Shown here: piece after piece, positions 1-9,300 of the stretch
Layout: every line of letters starts with the position of its first letter
How positions within the stretch are numbered: the stretch's first letter is position 1
NCBI GenBank assembly: GCA_000151295.1
Contig: GG745353.1
Coordinates: forward strand, 63,016-78,090
Length of the DNA stretch: 15,075 bases
Direction: 5' to 3'
Source: Allomyces macrogynus ATCC 38327
Lineage: Eukaryota > Blastocladiomycota > Blastocladiomycetes > Blastocladiales > Blastocladiaceae
Notes under the pieces: model-generated
Told to the model about the DNA's origin: nothing
The model's database searches: none
What the model saw: the letters and a program-made list of their open reading frames with translations, nothing else
Translations under genes and position numbers: made by a program

Positions 1-215
1 GCGACGGGGAAAGACGACGAAAGCCGTGCTCTACCGGAATAAACGCTGACGTATGGTGTGGTTTGAGATCCGAAAGACAAGACTAAAATCGATTCATTTC
101 AAAAGTGCAGCTCGCGACCCGTCACGGACCGATCAAGAGGCGACTGGTCCACAGCCCATCGAGAATCGCAGCGCAAAAGAGCGCGCGCAATCGGCATTCA
201 TCTTCTCCACCCACC

Positions 216-1315
216 CTACTCGTCCTGCACGACCACGTCCGCGCGCTTCTCGCGCAACCGGTCAAACTTGCCCTCGAGCTCGTTATACCGGTCGGACAGT
301 TCGAGGTACTGTGCGAAGTTGGCGTCGGCCTGCTCCTTGACCTTCTTGGTCTCCTCGGCGACGCGCTTGCGTACGATTTCCTCGACGTCGTCGGACACGA
401 CCGTAGCGGCGGCAGGCGTAGACGGGGCTGCACCCGCATCGCGCTCGTCGAGCAGCGTGCGCAGTTGCCGCTTGTGGCTCGCGTACTGCACGGTCAATTC
501 GGCGACTTGTTCCTCGGACCGGACGAGCTCGAGAAGCACGGCGCGGTACCGGTCGAGCACGACCATCTATTGCCGTTTGGACGGGTATGAGGGTTGGCAT
601 GAGAGTGGACAGTGTTGATATGGAGAAATCGACGGACCAGGAAGAGCGCGAAGCCGGTCATGTACATGCTACATGGACCAGAAAACGCAGGTGAGCCTTC
701 AATACTGTCAAATGCTGGACCAGAAAAGAAGGAAACGCACTTGCGCTGCGCATAGTAGAGCTTGGCGCGCGGGTCGAGGTCGCCGGTGATGATGCCGAGG
801 TTGCCGTGTTGATGGTGGTAGTGGCCTTCCTCGATTGCCTCGGCACGCTCCTGCGTCATCTTGTATTGGCGCGTGAACGAGTCTGCGAAAAATGAGCAGG
901 CGAGCGTGATGAGCGTCCGAAACGGCACCGCGGAAAAACGAGCACATTCGTGAACCGCGTACCGATGAAGAGCAGCGTCAAGAAACTAGAAAAGCCCAAA
1001 ACAAGGACGCGGATGTGAGTAAAACAATCTCCGCCCGCTGGCAATCCTGGGGAGCAAACAAAACGTACATAAACGTCCAGCGGAACGCTGTGACAAGCTT
1101 GGTGACGATCCATGACTGCGTGATGAACTTGGTAATGGTCTTGCGCACAGACCGCGGCATCGGCAGCTTTTACGAGTACGACGGCCGCGGTGTGAGTACC
1201 GTGCCCGCATCGTCATGACCGCAACACCGGCAGTCCGTGTACATACCACCAGGATCAAGAACACGATGATCTCGGTGATCAATAGCACGAGCGCCAGACG
1301 GTTCGGAATGGACAT
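216..1315 (-). CDS. BAP31/YET-family ER membrane protein, six exons
   Basis: Proteins of this family are ER multi-pass membrane proteins that act as cargo or quality-control factors (BAP31 in animals, Yet1-3 in yeast). I assembled the gene by eye on the minus strand. Exons are 1315-1247, 1166-1069, 985-963, 882-741, 668-638 and 566-216, giving 714 nt and about 237 residues, close to the usual 200-250. Introns of 80, 83, 80, 72 and 71 bp begin GTATGT, GTACGT, GTACGC, GTGCGT and GTCCGT and all end AG; phases close throughout. Residues 6-23 (LALVLLITEIIVFLILV) form TM1, about 46-63 TM2, about 112-134 TM3. Family-like motifs are LLFIDSF after TM2 and AQRNMYMTGFALFL at the exon 4/5 junction. Residues 135-232 form an acidic/basic coiled coil. 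The C-terminus ends VVVQDE, so the KKXX retrieval signal of mammalian BAP31 is absent. The last 5' splice site (GTCCGT) is the weakest choice. The family is assigned from memory of its conserved pattern, not a search. Confidence 0.85.
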
Positions 1316-2040
1316 GGCTGAACGCTTGGTTTTTGGTGTTGTAGATGTTTCCGCGTTGGATCAAGTGCGTGTCGGACGACAGACGGTCGTGGACAGGCAA
1401 AGTTGGTCGGGTTCCCGTTGTTGAAGAGTTGGCGGGCCAGACGGGCTCGGTTGGTTGGTTGGTGTGCTTCACAGGCGAGGAAGCGTTTGCAGCAAGATGG
1501 GCTCGGCGGCAGCAGGTGTGTCGGGGGGTATCTCGGTGTCGACGACGTTGATGGCGTTAGCGCGAAATGGGCCGGTGGTGGGTCGCCTTTATCTACTTTC
1601 AACTTGTGGAGCCACGACGCTGGCGCACCACGTCAAAGTGCCAAAATGTTGCGGCGGCAGGCCCTGGCTGCTCCGAAAATCTGCCTCGCAGCGTCTCGCA
1701 GCAGCGGTGAAACGCGCGCACGTGCTCCATCTCATTTGCATGTGGCCAACCAACCGCACGTCACTCACTGCGACGTGATGCTGTTCGTGAACAGTAAACC
1801 CGGCCTGGTGCGCATATCTCTTCATTTCTCCACCAGCATCGCCCCGGCCCCTGATCTCAAAGCGACCATCCTGTCAACAACAGCGCCCCTGCCTGTACCC
1901 ACCCGATTTGCAGTGCTGCCCTTTGCTGCCGCCCTCACCAACCAAGAGTCTTGCCTGCATCATCATGGTAGCCCTTTCATTTCAACCCCCCTTCTTGACC
2001 GACCTTTTGATCAGCTGGGCGACCCGTTAATGCAAGTCAC
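1316..2040. other. Intergenic region upstream of the BAP31-like gene
   Basis: This GC-rich stretch lies 5' of the minus-strand membrane-protein gene and presumably carries its promoter. I saw no convincing TATA box. A long open frame crosses it on the plus strand (1403-2101), but its composition (Arg/Ala/Ser-rich, no recognisable motif) looks like chance in GC-rich DNA. Small direct repeats of GGTT occur near 1449-1462. CpG is frequent here, unlike the DNA beyond about 2100. Confidence 0.5.
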
Positions 2041-2615
2041 GATTTATCAAGTCTACCAAGGGCATGTACAAGACCATGGCCAAGGTGCACAAATCGTCTG
2101 AGTACAAGGAGCACTACCATGACCACATGCTGGCCAGGTACAATGATCACATTGCTGCAAACCATGCTCTGTGCTGCACCAACCATGTTGTGGTCCTGGC
2201 AGTGGTTGAGAACTGTGTGCTACTGCGCCAGTCACTCATGGCCTGTATTGCTGAGCATGTGTGTGATTACCAGTAGCAATTGTGATCCAGCACCACAAAG
2301 AACAAAGTGGTGCAACCTGCATCCAACATGCAGTCAGATGGCGATGCTCAGGATGAACAGCGTGAGCGCAAGCGCCAAGCACAAGCTGTGGCCAACCTTG
2401 ATGTCAGTGTCATGTAGTGTGTGTGCAAGTACTGCACAGCCATGGAGGCCACATGGAATAGCAAGCAGCAGAAGTTTTGATCAGGAGCACTTGGACTGTG
2501 TTGAGATTCCACTTGATTTGCAGTATACATTAATAAAAGTCGACATTGGTGGCATAAATACAATGTCACCTGCAAGTGCTCATATGATGCAGCTGTTGGG
2601 CTGCACCCACACACT
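2041..2615. other. CpG-poor relic of unknown origin with a short plus-strand open stretch
   Basis: CpG frequency falls sharply near 2100, and CA and TG dinucleotides become very common, as in the hAT sequence beyond. On the plus strand one frame is open from about 2028 to 2275 and reads protein-like (from the ATG at 2064: MYKTMAKVHKSSEYKEHYHD). It then continues past a TAG and further stops to about 2615, with a CxxC pair (CKYC) on the way. An upstream ATG at 1965 is in the same frame but is cut off by a TAA at 2028. I do not recognise the family. It may be the remnant of another transposon or of a host gene that the hAT element entered. Confidence 0.3.
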
Positions 2616-2707
2616 TAGGGTGTCCAACAGGTTGTGCAGGTTGGGTCAGGTTGGGTCAAAATGGCACAGGTTGGTGGGTCGACCTGCAGGTTTGCATTTT
2701 TGACCCA
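2616..2707. repeat. Putative hAT terminal and subterminal region
   Basis: A sequence starting TAGGGTGTCC at 2616 resembles the TAGGG-type ends of Ac-like hAT elements. Inside it the hexamer CAGGTT occurs five times in the same orientation, at 2628, 2637, 2647, 2667 and 2687, so the spacings are 9, 10, 20 and 20 bp. A 10-bp perfect inverted repeat, TGGGTCAAAA at 2652-2661 and TTTTGACCCA at 2698-2707, encloses the last two copies. In hAT elements subterminal repeats bind the transposase. The region lies downstream of the C-terminal end of the transposase reading, where an element end is expected. The other end lies outside the window, so the terminal inverted repeat and the 8-bp target duplication cannot be checked. 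Confidence 0.45.
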
Positions 2708-2995
2708 TGGTTTGCCTTGAGTTGTGAGCAAGCCCCCTCACCACCACCACAATCACTGATGCTGGATGGCACACTTGATGCAAACCAACACTCAAGTGAC
2801 AGCAAGCAATGGTGCAGTCCAAGAAGCAGCTCAGAAAATAACAAAACAACACATATCCCTCTGAATTTTCCCCACTCATGTGCAGATCCACTGCAGCCCA
2901 TCCATGGCCAGCTGTGCACCATTTGATCCCACATGCACAAACCAAACCAAACCAATGCCCCCTGTCAGGGAATATCAATGTGCACACGGCCAAGC
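2708..2995. other. hAT 3' flank, non-coding
   Basis: This CpG-poor stretch lies between the putative hAT end and the transposase tail, and I see no coding signal or motif in it. It is probably the 3' untranslated part of the hAT element. Confidence 0.35.
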
Positions 2996-3319
2996 TCAGT
3001 TCCCAAGGTCTGCCTCATTATTGACCAGCATCACATCAGCCTCCAGCACCAGTGCCACATAATCAGCCCATGCCTCACACTCCTCCTCCTTGTTGTATGC
3101 GCCATATGCACCAGCCCCACTGGCAGTGACAGCAGCCCCAACCCCAGCCACAACAGTCCCATCCCCCATGGCAGCAGCCACACTTCCAGCCACAACAGTC
3201 CCATTCCCAGCTGCAGCAGTCACATTCCCAGCCATGGCAGCTGTCAACAAGCTGTGTGGTGCACACACACTCTGCATATCAGACAGCATGATGATGGCAT
3301 TGTCAAGGTTGAGCCCCAT
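2996..3319 (-). pseudogene. Possible C-terminal tail of the hAT transposase, with a 42-bp tandem repeat
   Basis: An open minus-strand frame continues the hAT gene region past the dimerisation domain. It contains an Ala/Gly/Val-rich stretch with GTVVAG repeated at a 14-residue spacing. At DNA level the 19-mer CCAGCCACAACAGTCCCAT recurs at 3144 and 3186. An acidic end follows (EEECEAW, then LVLEAD). The frame differs from that of the dimerisation region, so at least one indel or an intron lies between them. Whether it belongs to the transposase is inference from position and shared CpG poverty. Confidence 0.35.
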
Positions 3320-5003
3320 GTCACTGGGCTGTGGAATTCAGACTCTGGCCCATGACCATGGCCCACACCATTTCAGGGCCAATCTTGCCCACATGCATCT
3401 TCGAGTTGATGTGGCTGGTGGTCAAGAACACCTATACACAATGGGCAAATGATTTAACCATCAGTCCACCAGCTCAATCAAAGCGACTGCCAAACCAACA
3501 GTGATAACATACATGTTCAGATGGAACACTGGTAACTGGCACACAAAGGACGCAGCAAGCAATCAGCACAAGGTTTGGGTACTTTGCACTATTCATGCTT
3601 CACCAGCTGGTCATCAGCCACTCCATCTACTTGGGGTTCATGCACTGGAACACTGACACATCATCCTCAAAGGCCTGTAGCTCCTGTGTGCAGTCCATGT
3701 GCAGCACCTGGTCTGGGTTACAAGCATTCAGTGCAGGATGCACAGACCACTCAGAGTTCTGCTCAGCCTCTAGCATGCGCTGGTCCATGAGCTGCATCAC
3801 GTCCATGTCCAGCCCAAACGTGAGTGTTGAGATGGCAGGCAGCAGTGGGGCCATCATGCCTGGAGTGGCATACCCAGTGCAGCAACTGCTTCTAGCCATG
3901 CACACCATGTCCTCGAGAATCTTGGGGGAGAAGATGGAGAGACAGCATGTAAGTCAATGCAAAATGTCGCAACCAGAGCCAGAAACAACATGTACTCACT
4001 GTGGACCACTGCCCAGCATGCATCAAAATTGTTGGGTGCACATGCCACACCCTCCACCTCATTGCCATGGATCTGGTGAAACTGTTGAAGGATAAGCAGA
4101 CCCTTGACTGCCAGGTCAAGGAAGAGGGTGTGCAGCATCATTGGCGTTGTGATCCACAGCCAGTAGTCATGCATCTTGGCAATCATGTGCAGCATGCTGG
4201 TATAGGAATAGTCAGGCTGGTCAGGCAGCTCCATTTCGAAAAACTTGAGCGCACAGTAGAGCCTGATGAACTCCTTCATGCCAAGTGTGAGCATTGGGTA
4301 GGAGCTACCAGAAATCAGGACTGTCACTACCATGGAAAAGGTAGAGGTGAGCAACTGGCCAAAACCACGCCCAACTGTGGTCAGGGGTGTCATGTGGCAA
4401 ACAGACCAGTCTTGAACAGCTTGAGAAGTGGGATAAATACCTCAAGGTTGAGCCAATTAGCATATTTGGGCGGATTGACAATGTTCGCCTCCAGGTCGGC
4501 CATAAACTCCATAAGGACCATGTGCTCCTCATAGGCAAATAAATACATGTCAAAAGTTGCATTCCAGCATGTCAACACATTGCAGATTGGGTACTTGACA
4601 TGAGACGTGGCCTGCCCATCCTCCACACCATGGTGAGCATGCCACTTGGCTTCATAGAGCTGTTGTTGCTTGGGACTGGACTTGATGGTGATCACAATGT
4701 CACGGATCCAGTCAATCACATGCTTGATCACAGCAGTCCCATCCTTGATGATGAGGTTCAGAATGTGTGTGAGGCATGGCTGCCCAATCACACCCACAAA
4801 TGGTGGCATGTTGTTGTCAAGGAACATGGAGTGCAGCTTGGTCTGGAGCGTGTGGAAAGTGACAATGTTATTTGTGGCATTGTCAGCATTCGCACTGCAC
4901 AGCTGGTCAGGCATGCAAAGGTATCCACACAACATGTCCCAAACAGTGTTGCTGATCGCCTCACCAGTGTGTTGGTGCAGGAGCACAATAAAGTCAGCGA
5001 CGT
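3320..5003 (-). pseudogene. hAT transposase, C-terminal part (degenerate)
   Basis: Read on the minus strand from 5003 downward, this is the second half of a hAT-family cut-and-paste transposase, a nuclear DDE enzyme. Visible landmarks are HQHTGEA near 4960, the second catalytic Asp in ADNATNN (about 4880-4862), and THILNLIIKDG near 4770-4735. TCWNAT at about 4572-4558 corresponds to the family TRWNST, with Arg changed to Cys (TGC, a likely CGC mutation). The dimerisation block starts YPNLVLIACC near 3581 and is followed by PSEHV at 3524-3510, where the family has SER-V; the catalytic-type Glu (GAA 3518-3516) remains. The frame is open from 5003 to about 4390, shifts there, and later carries stops such as those just upstream of YPNL. 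A GTGAGT...AAG intron-like segment lies at 3999-3921. The upstream half lies beyond the retrotransposon at 14224-15075. Confidence 0.75.
5000..5003. repeat. Target site duplication ACGT, left copy
   Basis: ACGT lies immediately before the TG of the left LTR and matches 14224-14227 immediately after the CA of the right LTR. The next base outward differs (G at 4999; G at 14228 against T at 5004), so four bases is the supported length. Removing one copy with the element restores the hAT frame. Confidence 0.85.
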
Positions 5004-5456
5004 TGTCACAGGGCCTCCCGCTGAGGACGTTCTCAGCGACCAGGGTTTAGATTTGGACTCGGTTGGTGATGGGTCGTGTGACCAAAGTCGCGCCAACACT
5101 GGCTGATCACTCCGACTCACTCGATGGGGATGGCAGTCGACAGTTCAAATCCGACTCCACTTGACCAAACGTGTCAGGCCTGCGCCTCCGCCAGCCACCC
5201 TGAACCTCTTCCCGACCCAGCAAACCGCCAAGGCGGACGATGGGCCGACTATGTGCACGCCATCCGCCACACGGTGATGACAATGCTACAAACCTTGCCC
5301 ACACGCCCTGATTTCGTCGCATTTTTTTGGGGAGTCTGGAGGCCCCACGCCTTGTTTTTTGGTTGTTTTCCTTTGTCATTCCGATTTGGTCGCTGAGCGG
5401 CAGCACAAGCGTCGTGGGATTCAAAAGCTCGGTGGGCCCGCCTTGGTGTGGCCTTT

Positions 5457-5665
5457 GCCCCCTGCTTGCCCGCCGAGGAAAACGAACTGCCCGCTGACGA
5501 TTCTCGTTGCCTGTCGCTCAGGTCTGTACTGCCATTTTCTTTGTTGTCCGCCATTTTGGGATGAGCGAGTTTGGCTATATCGTGCCAAAACAAATACAAG
5601 GCCCCCTGCTTGCCCGCCAAGGAAAACGAACTGCCCGCTGACGATTCTCGTTGCCTGTCGCTCAG
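5457..5665 (+). repeat. Direct repeat pair inside the 5' LTR (65 bp, 144-bp period)
   Basis: Positions 5457-5521 and 5601-5665 are copies of the same 65-mer, starting GCCCCCTGCTTGCCCGCC and ending TGTCGCTCAG. They differ at a single base (CCGAGG against CCAAGG), which is again a CpG-to-CpA change. The same pair is at 13584-13648 and 13728-13792 in the 3' LTR. Repeats in an LTR upstream region may be promoter elements; no function is shown here. Confidence 0.85.
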
Positions 5666-5860
5666 AGCTCTCGCTGTCAAGAACGTACGATATGACCCGG
5701 GTTTTGAGGACGCAACGTGTGCCGTCCGCCCTGGTTTTGTACGCAGAGACGGTTCGCTCATTGTGACAGGTACAAATTCGGGCCTCGCTTCTTTTCCTTC
5801 TTTTGGCCAGGCCACTGTGACCACAACGCGCAGGACTGTGCGCGAAGTGTGTGAGAAAAG

Positions 5861-5895
5861 CCGTGCGGCAGACCTCCCTTGAGAGAACCGCACGG
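5861..5895 (+). other. Hairpin in the 5' LTR
   Basis: CCGTGCGG at 5861-5868 pairs with CCGCACGG at 5888-5895 around a 19-nt loop. The copy in the 3' LTR is at 13988-14022 and is unchanged. It could be a transcript-end or packaging structure; the role is unknown. Confidence 0.5.
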
Positions 5896-6063
5896 TAGGC
5901 TTCTTCGGAATAACGCGCTGTCTTCAGGCACGCGTTTTTGGTGATTCATCCCATTTCCGTCGATCACAGGCCGTGGTGTGACTGTCAGCTTTGCGGCGAA
6001 ACGGGCATCCACGGAAACCTGTATTTTCTCGCTGGGCTATTCGCCTCTGCTATATTGTCCATT

Positions 6064-6120
6064 CCACCTACCCGATACTCCTGTGTGCCCCCCACATTGG
6101 TGGAGAATCCGGGTAGGCGG
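6064..6120 (+). promoter_or_regulatory. Foldback spanning the LTR/PBS junction
   Basis: The LTR end CCACCTACCCGATACTCC (6064-6081) is nearly the reverse complement of GGAGAATCCGGGTAGGCGG (6102-6120). It pairs as 2, 8, 2 and 4 bp with two mismatches and one bulged base, leaving a 20-nt loop that contains the LTR end and the start of the PBS. This would fold in RNA and could govern primer access. Self-priming as in Tf1-type elements is a conceivable alternative, but the arm does not pair with the first bases after the LTR. Confidence 0.5.
6098..6113 (+). other. Primer binding site (PBS)
   Basis: TGGTGGAGAATCCGGG starts one base after the 5' LTR. It is complementary to a tRNA 3' end: CCA, discriminator A, an acceptor strand ATTCTCC and a T-stem strand CCCGG. 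The primer would be a tRNA whose 5' end reads GGAGAAU. I could not assign the isoacceptor from memory. Confidence 0.7.
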
Positions 6121-6308
6121 TTTGGCAAAATACGTGGTTGGTGTTGACGCCTGTCTCAAAATTGTGATTGCAGGGAAGGAGTAGAGTGCACTGCGTGACC
6201 GAACCACGCGCGTGAGCCCAACACGCAAATCGCTCCATTGATCTCCTGCACTCTTTCTCGACAATTCTCGCACGCGCGACCTCCAACCGCAGTGGCAACA
6301 CCATCACC

Positions 6309-9300
6309 ATGACGCCCCTCAACGGCGACGACTTGGCACGCATTGCCGCGGCGTTCACAGCCAACGCATACACCACGATCATTCCAGACCCCAACTGCAA
6401 CGCCGTCCAAGCACAGACCCATGACCTCGACACCACCCAAACGCAGTACTTCGACCCCTCGATGCAGCACCCCAACTACCAGACACAAGACCCGATCCAG
6501 TTTCACGACCACCGCATTCTCGTTGCAACGGCCGGTTCATCGGCCAACGCATCGGGCATCCCGCCTCTCAGCACGGCCACAACAAACACCAATGCGAACA
6601 CGGTCATGACCGAGGGCATGACCCCCATTGGGGCGACGACGACCGGCCTGGTCCCGCCCGTGCCCACAACAACAGCGGCCAATCCAGCAGGCCACCCAAA
6701 GACTAGCGCACCAACGATGCCATTGTTCAACAGCAAGCCGGACGGGCCCAAGTCGGGCGCGTTCGCCAAGACGGTTGGATCGCACCAGCACTTGACCGCT
6801 GAGTTCTACAGGCCGCCGATGAACGTCGACGACCACCTGCAGGCCGTCTCGCTGCTCATGGAAATCGCGGCGGCAAGTGACACGACGGTCACGGACCAGT
6901 CGAAAAAGGCTGCATTGGTCTACTCGGTAGAGAAAGCATTGTGGCCACTGCTCGTCAGCATTCCGGAATGGAAAGTCGGCTCGTACACGGATTTCGCTGC
7001 CCGGGTGCGTCGCGAATTGCACCTCGCTGGCGGCACGATCACGACCGTCGACGACCTGATGGGTCTGGGGATGTCGCAGCCGAATGGATGCCGGTCAGCA
7101 CGTACCTTGGCACTCTGGTTTGACTCGTATGCTCGCGTGATCGACAGGTTGTCTGACGAGTACAAAGCGTCGCTGCTGTATTCGCTCGCCGACGTGCGCA
7201 CTCAGCTGGAACTCGATCAGGGCCTGCGCGTGCTCGGGAGACCGGCCACGTATTGTGATGTGCATACGACGATGTTGGCACTCGATGGGACCTCGTCGAT
7301 GCGCGAACGGGCCGCCATGTTGAACGTGAACCTCGGTCGAATGCAGGCACATGCTCGGGCGAGCGATGCACCCACCGCCACCACCGTGCCGCCCGGGGTC
7401 ACACGGACGGTACCGCCTGCCACCATGGCTACACCGAACGCGCGTGCCGTGCAGCCGGCCACACAGGCATCAATTGACGAGTTGACCGCACGCTTGAACG
7501 AGCTCATGATCGCGGTCGCACGCCAGGGAGGGACGCGCAATGTGCTCGCTGCGCCTGTCGGCATGTCCACACAGGCACCAGTCACGGCGCCACCAGCGAA
7601 CATGCCGACGTACTCGCCAGCCCTGCCGTCGGTTGGTATCTACACGCAAGGGATAGATCAGGGACGTGCGGGGCCCCAAGTGCACTCGTCACCCATGCCG
7701 CCGTACCACGGACTGCCGACGCGCCCCTTCGGCTACGACTATGAGGGAGAACCGGCTCGCAGCCACGAGTACAACGTGCCGCCACGCCGTGAGTATGGAT
7801 ACGATGGACCGCGCCGCGACTACGGTCATGACGGGCCACGCCGCGACTACGGCTACGATGGGCCGCGCCACGCTAACAGCTACGACGGGCCACGCAATGG
7901 ATACAGCGGGGGGTACTCGGGCGCTGAGCCCCTGTGCTACTATTGCAGCGTCCGCGGGCACACGATGCTAACGTGTCAGTACGTCCACGAGGACTTGCGC
8001 CACGGCTTGATCATGCGCAACCCGTACACACGTCGTCTCGAGCTACCAAACGGTGAACAGCTGCGGCCGTCACCAGGCGGGTTCCGCATGGGCGTGCCAC
8101 GCGGGCACGGGCCGGACTACGGCCACGGCGAGCAGGGCCCCGGCGCGCACAGTCCCACCGGCCATGGCGGAGCTGGCATTGGGCCGGCGGTCAGGCAGGA
8201 AGAACGCAGTCGCGGGCACGATCCGGGCCCTGGTGCTGGAGCTGGCGAGCGGCCGGACGTTCGTGTTGCTGGCGTGTTCGTACAGCGGGATTTTGAAGAC
8301 GGCATGTCGCGTGTTGCTGACGACAGACATGCCTCAGACGACGAGTCGGCGGTGGTGGTCGCAGCGGTGAAGCGCGGCCAAGAGAGTGCAGCGAGTGGGA
8401 ATGAGCGGCCACGCAAAGTCGGTCGTTTGGTCGCGGACAAGGTCGTGATCGAGCAGCCGTCATGGCTCACCAAAGCCAAGGCCAACTGCAAGAAGCAGCC
8501 GCCCGACCCGCCCAAGCCGCCGCCTGGCTTCACTACGGGCATTGCCGTACCTCAACCGTTCCCGCCGATGAATCCGCCTGTCAAGCCCATGCTGCCAGTC
8601 GCTGCACCCGCTCTGCGCCCGAACAACACGCCCGCACCACGTGCGCGCCCCGACCCCATGATCATCGACCTCGACGAGGTGCTCGACGATCAGCCGCGCT
8701 GGCTGCCAACGGCCAATAAGCCCGCTGCCGCCACCAAGACGACCACTGGCCCAAAGGCGGTCAAGGACGCCAACGCCGCGACCAAGCCGGCGCCGACTGC
8801 CCGTGGCATTAAGGGCATAAGCGCGAAGACAGTCATCTCGTCCAAGATGGTGGGCAACAAGACGACGCCTGCCTACACCTACGAGTACCAACTGTCACTG
8901 ACTGAGCAGGACCTCGTCAAGGAGGTCGCTAAGCTGCTGTCAGTGGCCACGTCGCCCGAAAAGCTGCTCGCTATGCTGACCATCCAAGCCGGCCTGCGCG
9001 CGCGGTTCGGGTCGCGCCGCCACGTACTCAAGGCTATCAACGGCGTGCAGGTCGCCAACATTGAGATTGACGACAACGACATGGACAGCAGCAATATCGC
9101 TGACGACTTGGTGCAGATCTACACGGCCGCCGACCTTGACCTGCTCAACAGCCTGCGCTCGGAACTCGAAGAAGGCAAGTACGCCAACGAACACGGCCAG
9201 GGATACGAGGCCTGCGAGGCCGATGACAACGAGGAGCCATTCACTGAACCTGCGGCCATGGTCGCGGCTGCGTCAGTTGGCCTGCCCGTCGGAACGCTTA

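Larger units (their letters stand above)
5004..6096 (+). repeat. 5' LTR (1093 bp)
   Basis: It begins TGTCACAGGG and ends CCCCCCACA, and pairs base for base with 13131-14223 at an offset of 8127 with no indel. I found nine differences: 5008, 5089, 5114, 5266, 5430, 5439, 5643, 5684 and 5705. It contains a 65-bp internal direct repeat, an 8-bp stem hairpin near its 3' end, and two TATA-like stretches (TATAT at about 5576 and 6050). The one near 6050 would put a start site close to the 3' end of the LTR, giving a very short R-U5; this is inference. The first 103 bp match the coding end of pol. Confidence 0.95.

Noticed and set aside
38..43. AATAAA on the plus strand as a polyadenylation signal
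   Set aside because: No plus-strand gene upstream is visible in the window, so there is nothing for it to end.
1403..2101. 232-codon plus-strand open frame
   Set aside because: Low-quality composition, no motif, and it spans GC-rich intergenic DNA opposite the promoter side of the BAP31-like gene.
3120..3245. CRISPR-like spaced repeats
   Set aside because: Only two clear 19-bp copies exist, and the intervening sequence is itself similar. They are a coding Ala/Gly/Val repeat in a eukaryotic transposon.
5138..5150. AGTTCAAATCC, resembling a tRNA B box, inside the LTR
   Set aside because: The flanking bases do not form a T-arm with a 7-nt loop, and no matching A box or acceptor stem is visible.
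5249..5893. Antisense open frame of 214 codons in the 5' LTR, repeated at 13376-14020 in the 3' LTR
   Set aside because: It begins at a GTG rather than ATG, shows no recognisable domain and includes the 65-bp repeat. Its presence in both LTRs follows from their identity, not from selection.
6064..6120. Definite Tf1-type self-priming
   Set aside because: The foldback starts pairing at 6102, not at the first base after the LTR, and the PBS begins TGG as tRNA-primed elements do. I kept it only as an open alternative.
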